The notes below the pieces were generated by a model. It ran no database searches. It had not been told where the DNA came from and saw only the letters and a list, made by a program, of their open reading frames with translations. From positions 1 to 14,734 of the forward strand of contig CAJZFF010000008.1 of NCBI GenBank assembly GCA_915069725.1: DNA of 14,734 nucleotides, in the 5' to 3' direction. Shown here piece after piece: positions 1-7,890 of the stretch; the stretch's first letter is position 1, and each line of letters begins with the position of its first letter. The translations under genes were made by a program, and so were the position numbers. The DNA comes from an uncultured Actinomyces sp. GTDB taxonomy: Bacteria; Actinomycetota; Actinomycetes; Actinomycetales; Actinomycetaceae.

Positions 1-391
1 CGGGCGAACCGGCGGACAGGGCGGAGCCGGCCCAGCCGGTGGGCTCGTCGGACACGTCGGCCAGGTCGATGGCGATGGCGGCGTCGACGGCGTCAGCGGT
101 TCCTGAGGCGATGGCCTGGGCCGCGGCCGAGCGCAGGTCCTCCTCCGTCATGACCGCCGCCCTACCGGCACTGCCGACACTGCCGGCGCCGCCGTCGGCT
201 GATCCGGTGGCGGATGCGGCGGACGCGCTTGAGCCGGAGGGAGCCGGGTTGTTGCCCGGGCGGATGACCTCGAGCCGCCCGTTGCCACCGGGCCGGGTTG
301 AGGTGTTCTTCGCCCGAGGGGCCTTCTTGGGCACGATGCCCCAGTTAACGGGACCCCGCTCGTTGTCGGGACGTCGGTCGCGGGGAGTCAT
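1..391 (-). CDS. Hypothetical protein, N-terminal part (runs off the left edge)
   Basis: An open frame starts with ATG at 391 and stays open for 130 codons to the window edge, so the C-terminus is missing. An AGGTGA ribosome binding site lies about 6 nt upstream. The start overlaps the stop of the membrane protein gene before it (ATGA, 388-391), so it is the last visible gene of the purC operon. The visible protein begins [20 protein letters not shown], then is basic and Pro/Gly-rich. It has an Ala/Ser/Gly low-complexity linker around residues 52-80, then a more regular acidic segment (MTEEDLRSAAAQAIASGTAD). No membrane segment or known domain is visible, and I do not recognise the family. 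Support for coding is the coupled start, the ribosome binding site and the uninterrupted frame. Confidence 0.7.
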   Translation of the reverse strand, partial: MTPRDRRPDNERGPVNWGIVPKKAPRAKNTSTRPGGNGRLEVIRPGNNPAPSGSSASAASATGSADGGAGSVGSAGRAAVMTEEDLRSAAAQAIASGTADAVDAAIAIDLADVSDEPTGWAGSALSAGSP

Positions 392-1077
392 GAGATCACC
401 TGTCCCAGGATGGAGGCGAGCCCCAGGGCCACGAGCACGAAGCCGGTGGCGCCGAGCAGGAGCTGGCCGACACGGATGAGGGTCTCGCCGGTGGAGGTCC
501 CGGCCAGGCGCTCGTCGGCCGCACGCCCGAATGATGTCGCGGCCAGCGCGGTGGTGAGGGGGCCGGAGACCACGTCGAGGGTGGTCAGCTCACGCCGACC
601 GGTTGACTCGGGCACGAGCACCTTGGTTCCCGGCACCGTGAGCGTTGCCAGATCGGTGCCGGGAAGGGCTGCGCCGTCGGTTCCCGAGCCCCGCTGGGAG
701 GACTGGGAGCCCTTGGACCCCTTGCCGCGGGCGCTCTTGGCGCTGCCTCCCTTCTTGGAGGACTCGTCGCCCTGCCGGGCCCGGGCCGCCCGGACCCGGT
801 TGCGCTCCAGCCGCAGGCGGGGGGCGTTGACCACCAGGGAGCGGGCGGAGAGCCTCAAGGAGGCGAGCATGCCCAGCCCCACGAGGACCAGGGCGATGCC
901 GCCCAGGACCCGGGAGGTCCCGGCCGCCCCGAGGGCGGAGGTGATGGCGGCCGACAGTGCCAGCACGACCGTCAGGACGATGAGGCCGACCAGGACGTAG
1001 AAGCCCGGCCCGGGCTTGAAGGAGCGGGCGGTGCTCCCGGTATCTGGAAGTTCCGATGCGGGTGAGGTCGTGGTCAT
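388..1077 (-). CDS. Small membrane protein with a charged central region, coupled to purC
   Basis: This 229-residue protein has two hydrophobic segments near the N-terminus (about residues 25-49 and 55-74) and one at the C-terminus (about 204-227). Between them is a soluble Lys/Ser/Gly-rich stretch (about 100-140) and a short ordered part containing [18 protein letters not shown] do not recognise the family. The ATG at 1077 overlaps the purC stop by 4 nt (ATGA), and a GGAG motif lies 7 nt upstream, inside purC. The 3' end overlaps the next gene the same way, so it is translated as part of a purC operon. A longer open frame continues upstream through purC, but it is a shadow of that gene. A role in purine metabolism is not implied by the sequence; operon position is the only link. 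Confidence 0.8.
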   Translation of the reverse strand: MTTTSPASELPDTGSTARSFKPGPGFYVLVGLIVLTVVLALSAAITSALGAAGTSRVLGGIALVLVGLGMLASLRLSARSLVVNAPRLRLERNRVRAARARQGDESSKKGGSAKSARGKGSKGSQSSQRGSGTDGAALPGTDLATLTVPGTKVLVPESTGRRELTTLDVVSGPLTTALAATSFGRAADERLAGTSTGETLIRVGQLLLGATGFVLVALGLASILGQVIS

Positions 1078-2024
1078 GACAGCTCCAGGGGGTGGCCGGT
1101 GAGCCGCTCGTAGGCCTCGAGGTAGCGGGCTCGGGTCCGTTCGACGACGTCGGCGGGCAGGGCCGGGGGCTCCTGGCCGCCGTCCCGGTCCCAGCCGGAG
1201 GCCGGGGAGGTGAGCCAGTCGCGCACGTACTGCTTGTCGAAGGAGGGGGTGACCCGGCCGGGTTCCCAGGCGTCGGCCGGCCAGAAGCGGGAGGAGTCGG
1301 GGGTGAGGACCTCGTCGCCCAGGACCAGGTCGCCGTCGGCGTCGGTGCCGAGCTCGAACTTGGTGTCGGCCAGGATGATGCCGCGGTCCCGGGCGATCTC
1401 GGCGGCCCGGGAGTAGAGGGCCAGGGTGGTCTCGCGCAGGGCGGTGGCGGGCCCCTCCCCCACCATCTGGACGACGCGCTCGAAGGTGACGTTCTCGTCG
1501 TGCTCCCCGAGCTCGGCCTTGGCGGCGGGGGTGAAGATCGGCTCGGGCAGGCGGGAGGCCTCGGTCAGGCCCTCGGGCAGGGCGACGCCGCACACGGAGC
1601 GGCTCTGCCGGTACTCGACCAGGCCGGAGCCGGTGAGGTAGCCGCGGGCCACGCACTCCACCGGGTACATCTCCAGCCGCCGGCAGATCATGGCGCGTCC
1701 GGCGACCTGGGCGGGAACGTCGAGGGAGACGAGATGACCCGGGACGACGTCGGCGAGCTGCTCGAACCACCAGGCGCTCAGGGCGGTGAGGACCTTGCCC
1801 TTGTCCGGGATCGGGGTCGCCAGGATGTGGTCGTAGGCGCTGATGCGGTCCGAGGCGACCACGAGGAGCACGTCCTGCCCACCCCACGGGCCGTCGGAGG
1901 TGGGGGCGTAGACGTCCCGGACCTTGCCGCTGGAGCGGTGCTCCCACCCGGGGACGGTGGGGGGCAGGGAGCCGGCTGCTGAGGCACTGGGACCGACTGA
2001 GGCGGAACTCGCGGACTGAGTCAT
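1074..2024 (-). CDS. purC: Phosphoribosylaminoimidazole-succinocarboxamide synthase (SAICAR synthetase)
   Basis: PurC condenses CAIR with aspartate using ATP to give SAICAR in de novo purine synthesis (cytosolic, EC 6.3.2.6). The 316-residue product carries family motifs in order: SSGKVRDVY (31-39) at the ATP site, [10 protein letters not shown] with PIPDKG (58-76), [13 protein letters not shown] (122-134), [10 protein letters not shown] (217-226), [14 protein letters not shown] (236-249) and [11 protein letters not shown] (260-270). Length is normal for the long bacterial/fungal-type enzyme. I chose the ATG at 2024 because the conserved domain begins near residue 23 and AGGA lies 7 nt upstream. 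The frame is open to an ATG at 2132, but that extension ([10 protein letters not shown]...) matches no part of the family. It lies 431 nt downstream of purD on the same strand and is coupled by ATGA to the next gene. Confidence 0.96.
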   Translation of the reverse strand: MTQSASSASVGPSASAAGSLPPTVPGWEHRSSGKVRDVYAPTSDGPWGGQDVLLVVASDRISAYDHILATPIPDKGKVLTALSAWWFEQLADVVPGHLVSLDVPAQVAGRAMICRRLEMYPVECVARGYLTGSGLVEYRQSRSVCGVALPEGLTEASRLPEPIFTPAAKAELGEHDENVTFERVVQMVGEGPATALRETTLALYSRAAEIARDRGIILADTKFELGTDADGDLVLGDEVLTPDSSRFWPADAWEPGRVTPSFDKQYVRDWLTSPASGWDRDGGQEPPALPADVVERTRARYLEAYERLTGHPLELS

Positions 2025-2132
2025 GCCCCCATCCTGCCATCGGCGGGCACCCTGTGTCCGGTCCCGGGCCGCGGCGGCGCCCGCAGGGTTCACCCTTGGA
2101 GGATCATCCAAATACCGCGCCATTGCAGGCAT

Positions 2133-2238
2133 TTGTCCGGGTCGGGTCGTCGGTGGGTGTCAGGGAGCTACCGGAGTAAATCCCACCGACGGGATGGGAA
2201 CGGCTCCCACCTTTCACCTGCTCCGGTCGGCCGGACAA
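2133..2238 (-). promoter_or_regulatory. Candidate structured RNA leader upstream of purC
   Basis: Read in the purC direction, this segment can form a closed multi-branch fold. An outer 8-bp helix pairs TTGTCCGG (2238-2231) with CCGGACAA (2140-2133). Inside is a 7-bp hairpin at 2211-2193 containing one G-U pair; on the opposite strand that pair would be an A-C mismatch, which favours minus-strand RNA. A 10-bp hairpin pairs 2191-2182 with 2157-2148 around a 24-nt loop. The 5' strand of the outer helix could instead fold into CCGG-CCGA-CCGG. Nearer to purC, 2084-2076 can pair with 2051-2043 (8 Watson-Crick pairs plus one G-U) about 20-60 nt before the start codon. I compared it from memory with the common riboswitch classes (TPP, FMN, cobalamin, SAM, ZTP, PRPP, T-box) and saw no match. 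Function is inferred only from pairing and position. Confidence 0.4.
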
Positions 2239-2241
2239 GGG

Positions 2242-2257
2242 GTTGACGTGGGTCAAC
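2242..2257. repeat. Short perfect inverted repeat (possible operator)
   Basis: GTTGAC and GTCAAC face each other across a 4-nt spacer (GTGG), just outside the outer helix of the candidate leader. It could be a repressor site or the start of the leader structure. The TTGACC inside it resembles a -35 box read toward purC, but no TANNNT follows at 16-18 nt. Confidence 0.3.
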
Positions 2258-2455
2258 ACCGGCGCCGGAACCCGCCCTTCCCATCCGGCGAGGGGGCACG
2301 GACCTCCCTCAGGAAAGAGCGGTGCAGTGTGCGTTTGGTCTCGGAAGAAGTGCATGCGTCACGCGCACCGCCTCCAGCGGCCGGGTCTGTTGGCGCGGTC
2401 TTCCTCGGTTCAGCGCAGGGCGAGCCGCGCGCCGTGGTTGCGACGGCGAGGAGCT

Positions 2456-3763
2456 CTACTCGGCCCCGTCGGCACTGGCAGCGCTACCGACACTGCCGAC
2501 ACTGCCTTCACTGGCCGCCTGGGCGATGTCGGTGCGGTACTGGGCGCCCTCAAGGTTGATGCGCTCGACGGCCTCGTAGGCGCGTTCCCGCGCCGCCTCG
2601 AGAGTTGCTCCCAGGGCGACGACGGACAGGACCCGCCCTCCGACGGCGATCAGTTCCCCGCGCTCGGTGGTGCCGGTGCCGGCGTGCAGCACGTGGACGT
2701 CGTCGAGCTCCTCGGCGGTCTCGATCCCGGTGATGGTGCCGCCGGTGGTGACGGTTCCGGGATAGCCGGGGGCGGCGATGACGACGTCGACGGCGCACTG
2801 CTCGGACCAGGTGGGCTCGGGGGCCTCGGCGAGGCGGCCGGTGGCGGCGGCGTGGAGCAGCTCGGGCAGGGAGGAGGTCAGGCGGGCCAGGACGGCCTGG
2901 GTCTCGGGGTCGCCGAAGCGCACGTTGAACTCGACCACGCGCAGGCCGTTGCCGGTCAGTGCCAGCCCGCAGTAGAGCAGGCCGATGAAGGCGGTGCCGC
3001 GTCGGGCCATCTCGTCGACGACGGGTTGGGCGACCTCGCGCACCACCTGCTCGGTGAGGTCCGCCGGGGCCCAGGACAGGGGCGAGTAGGCGCCCATGCC
3101 GCCGGTGTTGGGGCCGGCGTCGCCGTTGAGGAGGCGCTTGAAGTCCTGGGCGGGGGCCAGGGGGCGGACGGTGGCGCCGTCGCACACGCAGAACACGGAG
3201 GCCTCGGGGCCGTCGAGGTAGTCCTCGACGACGACGCGACCGCTGCCGCGGGTCAGGCAGGCGTGGCCGTGGGCCAGGGCGACGGGGCGCTCGTCAGTGA
3301 CGACGACGCCCTTGCCGGCGGCCAGGCCGTCCTCCTTGACGACGTAGGGGGCCCCGAAGCGGTCCAGGGCGGCGGACAGCTCGGCCTCGGTGGTGCACAC
3401 GGCGGCCTCGGCGGTGGGGACGCCCGCTGCGGTCATGATCTCCTTGGCGAAGGCCTTCGAGCCCTCCAGGCGGGCGGCCTCCGCGCCGGGGCCGAAGCAG
3501 GGGATCCCGGCGTCGCGCACGGCGTCGGCGACACCGGCGACCAAGGGCGCCTCGGGACCGACGACGACGAGGTCCGCCTTCATCTGCGTGGCCAGGGCCA
3601 CGACCTCCTCGGGGACGCTGGGGTCGATGTTGAGGTTCGTGGCGATGGCTGAGGTACCGGGGTTTCCCGGAGCGACGATGAGCTCGGAGGTCTGCGGATC
3701 ACGGGCGAGGGCACGGGCCAGGGCGTGCTCGCGCGCGCCGGAGCCGAGGAGCAGGATCTTCAC
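2456..3763 (-). CDS. purD: Phosphoribosylamine-glycine ligase (GAR synthetase)
   Basis: PurD joins phosphoribosylamine and glycine with ATP to give GAR, the second step of de novo purine synthesis (cytosolic, EC 6.3.4.13). The 435-residue product shows the N-terminal nucleotide-fold motif KILLLGSGAREHALA (2-16), then VVVGPEAPLVAG (66-77) and EGSKAFAKEIM (100-110). The ATP-grasp core follows: VVKEDGLAAGKGVVV (141-155), VVEDYLDGPEASV (178-190), DFKRLLNGDAGPNTGGMGAY (207-226) and VVEFNVRFGDPETQ (276-289). Length is normal apart from a roughly 20-residue Gly/Ser/Val/Ala-rich tail (SEGSVGSVGSAASADGAE). The start is GTG at 3763. There is no Shine-Dalgarno sequence, but a TAGGCT box sits 6 nt upstream, so the mRNA is probably leaderless. 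It is the first visible purine gene, with purC downstream on the same strand. Confidence 0.97.
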   Translation of the reverse strand: MKILLLGSGAREHALARALARDPQTSELIVAPGNPGTSAIATNLNIDPSVPEEVVALATQMKADLVVVGPEAPLVAGVADAVRDAGIPCFGPGAEAARLEGSKAFAKEIMTAAGVPTAEAAVCTTEAELSAALDRFGAPYVVKEDGLAAGKGVVVTDERPVALAHGHACLTRGSGRVVVEDYLDGPEASVFCVCDGATVRPLAPAQDFKRLLNGDAGPNTGGMGAYSPLSWAPADLTEQVVREVAQPVVDEMARRGTAFIGLLYCGLALTGNGLRVVEFNVRFGDPETQAVLARLTSSLPELLHAAATGRLAEAPEPTWSEQCAVDVVIAAPGYPGTVTTGGTITGIETAEELDDVHVLHAGTGTTERGELIAVGGRVLSVVALGATLEAARERAYEAVERINLEGAQYRTDIAQAASEGSVGSVGSAASADGAE

Positions 3764-3769
3764 GGCGAC

Positions 3770-3775
3770 AGCCTA
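3770..3775 (-). promoter_or_regulatory. -10 box of a probable leaderless promoter for purD
   Basis: On the minus strand TAGGCT is followed by 6 nt and then the GTG start codon. That spacing puts transcription initiation at, or within a base of, the first base of the start codon. The lack of any Shine-Dalgarno motif before the GTG agrees. The hexamer at the -35 position (17-18 nt further up) does not resemble TTGACA. Confidence 0.5.
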
Positions 3776-3928
3776 GATGATGGAGGCCGCCTAAGGCCCG
3801 GAATCGCGGGCCCCGCGCGCCCCGGCCCGGAGGATATCTCCGATCGGCGGACGACCACGGTCCGATCTCTCCGGGATGACGCCTCCCACCGTGAAGAGCA
3901 CACACAAGAAATCATCAGCGCGACAAAA

Positions 3929-3934
3929 TATGCT
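3929..3934 (+). promoter_or_regulatory. Possible -10 box (TATGCT) for the gene at 3988
   Basis: TATGCT fits TANNNT and lies in a locally AT-richer stretch (about 3900-3960) that contrasts with its GC-rich surroundings. It would give a leader of about 47 nt ahead of the GGAG ribosome binding site of the gene at 3988. No good -35 box is visible. The rest of the 3764-3987 gap has small dyads (GATCGG/CCGATC around 3842-3866) and no gene. Confidence 0.3.
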
Positions 3935-3987
3935 GAGGAGTACGCATTCAGCACACAGAGGCTGACGACGTTGAACGGAGAGATCTT

Positions 3988-5361
3988 GTGAGCAGCGTGG
4001 CGATCAGCACTGTGAACGGTGCATTGAACCCTGAGGTGGAGATGTCCAATCGCGTGGCTGCACTCATGGGAACCACCTTGACCGAGGCCGACGTGCACCG
4101 GTTCCTGCTCGAGGCCGCCGATCTCCTGGGAACCGAATCCCTGTCCATGTATGGGCCCAATGTGTTCTTCCGCTGGCAGCTCGGGGAACGGGTCATCGAG
4201 ATCGAACCGGACTATCACCCGTGGGGCGAGAAGTACTCCTTGAGCGTGGACTCCTACAACCGCGGGTTCCCCATCGACACTCAGGAGCGCCTGACTTACA
4301 AGTACGGCGATGCCGAGCTGTACCCCTATCTGTGGAGGGTGGACCTCGGTGGCGAGGTGAACGACTGGTGGGGGCCCGGAGCGGCCTAGATCGTCAACTG
4401 GGACCTGTTCGAGGAGACCACGGCGAAGACCCTCGGTGGCTTGCCCAATGACATGGCCCTCATGCCGCCGCAGTGGCGCCGCCCTTTCACCTTCCGTTGG
4501 GACATGGGGGAATCCGGGCTCGGCCTGGTCTCCTTCACCGGCACGATCGATGGTCTGAAGGTCACCGCCGAGTCCACCGGGGAGGAGATCCTCATACCCC
4601 GCAATCTCCTCGGCAGCGAACGAAGTCAGATCAGTATGCGCGACGTCGTCGCCGGCCTGGCCGGAGGGCGTGCTCTCATCGATATTCGCTTCGCCGGCTC
4701 CGAGGGCTTCGGCGACTACGGAGTCTTTGCCGCCAGCCCCAGCGGGGACGAGGATGAGTTGGCGAAGGGCGATATCAAGTTCCTTCTGGAGGATCGGGGG
4801 AAGGACTCGCCCGGACCGGCGATGACGATGGACGAGCTTCGTAGGCTGGCCGCCTCGACACCCACACCCACCGGTCCCGGCCGGCCACCGGTGAACTGGC
4901 AGGTCATCCCGATACGGATCGGGCTGTCCATTCCCCAGATCCTCTCCGTCGTCGAGCAGGTCCTCAGCGGAGCAGCCGTCGAGAGCGTGCTCAGGGGACT
5001 CGGCGGACGCCCCGATACCCGGTGGGACGAGCCCATCCTGCGCGGAGACGGCTGGGTCGCGGAGCAGTCGCGATTCTCCGGCACCTGGAGCATCGAGGTG
5101 GTCACTCACTCCGAACGGGAAGCGGAGGATCGTCTGAGCTTCGACCAGCGCCACGTCGCCGACTACGCCTGGCGGATCGCCCAGGCACTGGAGCAGCGCT
5201 ACGGCTTCCCCTACGGGATACGCACCACGAACGATGGGTTCTTCATGCGTCTGTTCCAGGTCGGGGACCATGGTGTCAAGGTGACCGGCGGCTTCAGCTC
5301 GGTGGAGGTGGAGATCGACTCCCTCAAGACGCTCCTGGAGCACTCCTACGGACGTTTCTGA
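3988..5361 (+). pseudogene. Uncharacterised protein gene interrupted by an in-frame TAG
   Basis: A single 458-codon frame runs from GTG at 3988 (GGAG ribosome binding site about 8 nt upstream) to the TGA at 5361, broken only by TAG at codon 134 (4387-4389). The frame does not shift. Residues before (NDWWGPGAA) and after (IVNWDLFEETTAKTLGGLP) the stop read as continuous, soluble, Trp/Asp-rich protein with matching codon use. The N-terminal part (about 15-130) has an alpha/beta look. A middle part follows (FTFRWDMGESGLGLVSFTGT, 155-270), then a Pro-rich linker (about 290-310), and a C-terminal part ending in a helix-strand pattern (IAQALEQRYGFPYG, then GVKVTGGFSSVEVEID). No membrane segment or known catalytic motif is seen, and I do not recognise the family. 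If only the second half is made, it must start at TTG 4441 or ATG 4453, neither with a Shine-Dalgarno sequence. Alternatives are suppressor readthrough or a sequencing error. Confidence 0.65.
4387..4389 (+). other. In-frame TAG stop inside the gene at 3988-5361
   Basis: The context is GCC TAG ATC GTC AAC TGG. A one-base change from CAG, GAG, AAG, TGG or TAC/TAT would restore the frame. The next in-frame alternative start is 51 nt downstream and lacks a ribosome binding site, so efficient re-initiation is unlikely. Confidence 0.8.
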
Positions 5362-5395
5362 AGCAGCCAGCCGCTCCCGGCTCCCCCGCCTCCGC

Positions 5396-5401
5396 TAGGC
5401 T
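5396..5401 (+). promoter_or_regulatory. Possible -10 box (TAGGCT) for the SCO0854-like gene
   Basis: TAGGCT, the same hexamer as before purD, lies 54 nt before the chosen GTG at 5455 and would give a leader of about 45 nt. No recognisable -35 box is present. It falls in the 93-nt gap after the interrupted gene, so the downstream gene probably does not depend on readthrough. Confidence 0.35.
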
Positions 5402-5454
5402 CAAGCCGGTTCCGGGGAACGGAGTCCCTGGACGGCGAGGTGTCAGGAGGCCCC

Positions 5455-7767
5455 GTGGGAGTCAATCAGTCCTCTGCGACGACGGCGACCGACACAGGAG
5501 CCGGCACAGCGGTCGCCCCTGTCTCCGGTGCTGAGGCGACCGCGGAGCTCAACGCTGTGACGATCCGCCGGCTCGGGGCCGTCTATATCCCGTCGGCCAC
5601 CGGTGGGCCGGCGCCGTCGTGCTTCGCCTCAACGCAGGAGGCGCAGCCCACGCCGCAGCGGGGCGCCGACGCGGGTGTCGATACGGCCCTGACCACGCTG
5701 CGCGCCCTGGGCTACCGGCTCTCCGACCCGGCCCGGGAGGCCCTCACCTCTCCCGAGCAGGCCTGGACACTGGTCAATGCCGCCGCCCGCCTCAGTTCTG
5801 GTTCCCCGTCCGCCGAGTACCGGCCCTTCTACCCCGACTTCCCCATCCAGGTACGCAGCGCCTCCGAGGCCGCGCTGCTGGTCAATGCCGCCCTGCACTA
5901 CCTGGGCGACGTCGTCGGGGTCCGAATCCTGCCGGACTACCGGCCCAGCCCCCGCGAGCCCCTGCCGGGAGACGACGACGCCCTCACCGAGCTGGGCCTG
6001 GCCAGGGCGCAGGACCTGGAGCGGATCGTGGCCGACCTCGCCGCCCAGGCGACCCCCTTCAGCACCCAGGACCGCGCGGACCTGACGGCCCTGCGCGACT
6101 TCGGCCCCGAGGCGGCGTCACACGTGGCGGTCAAGGAGAACCTCGCCGTCCTCACCGTCGCCTTCCCCGACCTGGACTTCTCCGCCTCCTACCGCACCGT
6201 CACCGACGTGCTGCGCCTGGCGGTCGCCATGGCGGGCGGCGATGTCTCCCTGGCCGAACCGTGCCGGTTCCCCTCCTTCTCCCGTGCGCAGCGGCGCCGG
6301 CTGCTGGGTCTGCTTGACGCCGTCGAGCATGTCCAGGACAGCCGGGACTCCGCCGAGGAGATGGCTCGGCGCTGCGAGCGGTGGAAGCGGCTGGCCCGCC
6401 ACCTGCGCCCCGGCGACTACGCACGTCGCTTCCCGCGCGCCGCCGCGCTCCTGCACCAGGTCGCCTCCGGGGACGCCGAAGCAGGTTTCACCTCCCGCCT
6501 GGAGGAGGCCCTGGCGCGCCGCGACGTCGAGGGAGCCCTCCGCCTGCTGACCACCCGTCCCGGGGTTTTCGCCCGCCGACTCAACCACCTGCTGCGACTG
6601 TGCGCCGATGATGTCGCCCGCGAACGCGTGGTCGCCGAGTTCGCTCGGGTCGCGCCCGAGGTCTCCCTGCCGGTCCTGGTGCGCCTGTGGGAGTACTTCT
6701 CCTCCCCCGGGCCAGATGCCCTGCCGTGGCGGGTCGTCGCCATCAAGGCGGCTACGGGCACCAAGACGACGCTCATCCCCTCCACCCGCCGTCCCGGCCC
6801 GGCCGACGCGGCGGTGGTTCGCGCCGTCGAGGAGACCCTACGGCAGCGGAGGCGCCTGGGGCGGATCGCCGTCAACCAGGGGCTGTACGGGGGTTACACG
6901 GCTCCGGTGGGACTGCGCTCTGCCTCGCCGGGTATGCGCACGGCGGGGCGCGGCACGCGGCTGCCCCTGCCCGAGGGCAAGACGATCCGCTTCTTCCTGC
7001 ACTGGCGCGACCTGCCGGAGGCCCCACCCGATGCCCCGGGGCCTGCCGGGCCTGCTGCCACGGCGGACAGAGATACCCGGGTGGATCTGGACCTGTCGGC
7101 CTTCTTCGTCTCCGAGGACTTCGCGCGCACCGAGCAGATCGCCTACTACAACCTGCGCTCGACGGCGGCCGTGCACTCCGGCGACCTCACCTCGGCGCCC
7201 GACGGGGCGGCCGAGTTCATTGACGTCACCCTGGCCGAGGCGCTGCGGCAGGGGTGGCGTTACGTCGTCATGACGGTCCACTCCTTCTCCCACCACCGGC
7301 TCAGTGAGGTGCCCGAGTGCTGGGCGGGGGCGATGGCCCGCGGCGCGGACCCGCAGAGCGGCGAGGTCTTCGAGGCCTCCACCGTCATGCAGCGCCTCGA
7401 CCTGGTCTCGCCCACGTTCAACGCGACGCCCTTCGTCATTGATCTCGCTGAGCGCCGCCTCATCTGGTGGGATCTGCCCGTGGGTGTGGGCGAGCACCAG
7501 GTGGCGAACCTGGATCGCAGCAGTAACCGGGTCCTGGCGCACCTGCTCGACCTGCTGGAGGGGCGGCGCATGCCGCTGGCGCACCTGCTGGGGCTCCTGG
7601 CCGACGACGTCGTCGAGGACCCGGACAAGGCCCAGCTGGTCTTCGGTGAGGGCGGGATCCTGCCGTGGCAGACCGAGCGGATCCTGGCGCTGCTGGGCCC
7701 CGCGGAGGTCGCGGCGGAGAGGAATCCTGACGTGGATGGGGGCGAGGCGGGCCGGCAGGCGGAGTAA
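5455..7767 (+). CDS. MXAN_6230/SCO0854-like protein with TerD-like C-terminal region
   Basis: This large soluble protein has 770 residues from GTG 5455. I chose that start because AGGAGG (5445-5450) lies 4 nt upstream; the in-frame GTG at 5440 has no such signal. Residues about 30-180 (RRLGAVYIP, then LRALGYRLSDPAREALTS and HYLGDVVG) and a helical, Arg-rich middle (about 280-460) resemble the N-terminal part of the family. Residues about 542-680 carry the TerD-like signature: RVDLDLSAFFVSEDF, IAYYNLRSTAAVHSGDLTSA, DGAAEFIDVTLAEAL, WRYVVMTVHSFSHHRLSEVPECWAG, then TPFVIDLAERRLIWWDLP. The family is linked by similarity to tellurite/stress-type Ter proteins; its biochemical role is unknown. Only five scattered cysteines are present, so the RING finger named for the family is not visible. 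No other ter genes are in the window. Family assignment is from recalled motif patterns. Confidence 0.8.
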   Translation: MGVNQSSATTATDTGAGTAVAPVSGAEATAELNAVTIRRLGAVYIPSATGGPAPSCFASTQEAQPTPQRGADAGVDTALTTLRALGYRLSDPAREALTSPEQAWTLVNAAARLSSGSPSAEYRPFYPDFPIQVRSASEAALLVNAALHYLGDVVGVRILPDYRPSPREPLPGDDDALTELGLARAQDLERIVADLAAQATPFSTQDRADLTALRDFGPEAASHVAVKENLAVLTVAFPDLDFSASYRTVTDVLRLAVAMAGGDVSLAEPCRFPSFSRAQRRRLLGLLDAVEHVQDSRDSAEEMARRCERWKRLARHLRPGDYARRFPRAAALLHQVASGDAEAGFTSRLEEALARRDVEGALRLLTTRPGVFARRLNHLLRLCADDVARERVVAEFARVAPEVSLPVLVRLWEYFSSPGPDALPWRVVAIKAATGTKTTLIPSTRRPGPADAAVVRAVEETLRQRRRLGRIAVNQGLYGGYTAPVGLRSASPGMRTAGRGTRLPLPEGKTIRFFLHWRDLPEAPPDAPGPAGPAATADRDTRVDLDLSAFFVSEDFARTEQIAYYNLRSTAAVHSGDLTSAPDGAAEFIDVTLAEALRQGWRYVVMTVHSFSHHRLSEVPECWAGAMARGADPQSGEVFEASTVMQRLDLVSPTFNATPFVIDLAERRLIWWDLPVGVGEHQVANLDRSSNRVLAHLLDLLEGRRMPLAHLLGLLADDVVEDPDKAQLVFGEGGILPWQTERILALLGPAEVAAERNPDVDGGEAGRQAE

Positions 7768-7846
7768 CCTGGGCAGGGTCCGGCCATGAGGGTGCTTCCT
7801 TCTGCTCTTTCACAGCATCTCCAGCGCCCTCGCTCTCCGGACGCAT

Positions 7847-7876
7847 TCGGGCGGGACCACCAGTGGCCCCGCCCGA
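7847..7876. terminator. GC-rich hairpin between convergent genes (bidirectional terminator)
   Basis: TCGGGCGGGACCA (7847-7859) pairs with TGGCCCCGCCCGA (7864-7876): 12 of 13 positions, one A-C mismatch, 4-nt loop. It lies 80 nt after the plus-strand stop at 7767 and 15 nt after the minus-strand stop at 7891, so it can serve both genes. There is no U-tract on either side, as is common for GC-rich actinobacterial terminators. Confidence 0.65.
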
Positions 7877-7890
7877 CTAGTGCGTGAGGA

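Larger units (their letters stand above)
2025..2455. other. Intergenic region between purD and purC
   Basis: This 431-nt gap holds no convincing gene. The open frames in it, for example 2104-2355 on the minus strand, have unlikely composition and no family resemblance. Besides the structured segment at 2133-2238, there is a short perfect dyad at 2242-2257 and several small hairpins close to the purC start. I see no clear -35/-10 promoter for purC and no terminator with a U-tract after purD. purC may therefore be read through from purD, with the RNA structure acting in between. Confidence 0.6.

Noticed and set aside
2025..2132. Longer purC start at ATG 2132 (36 extra residues)
   Set aside because: The extension has no resemblance to PurC, and ATG 2024 has a ribosome binding site and sits at the normal distance before the conserved domain.
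2104..2355. Minus-strand 83-codon frame in the purD-purC gap
   Set aside because: It has no ribosome binding site, unlikely composition, and overlaps the strongly paired leader structure.
2401..2455. Terminator after purD
   Set aside because: GC-rich sequence with only partial pairings; no stable stem with a short loop could be found.
2513..2530. CCGCCTGGGCGATG, similar to the end of the ZTP riboswitch
   Set aside because: It lies on the plus strand inside purD, reads away from any gene, and lacks the first half of the motif.
2243..3652. Long plus-strand open frame (469 codons)
   Set aside because: It is antisense to purD, extremely Gly-rich, and typical of third-position GC shadow frames. 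The same holds for 1092-1982 plus, 3760-5343 minus, 6838-7584 minus and 13342-14247 plus.
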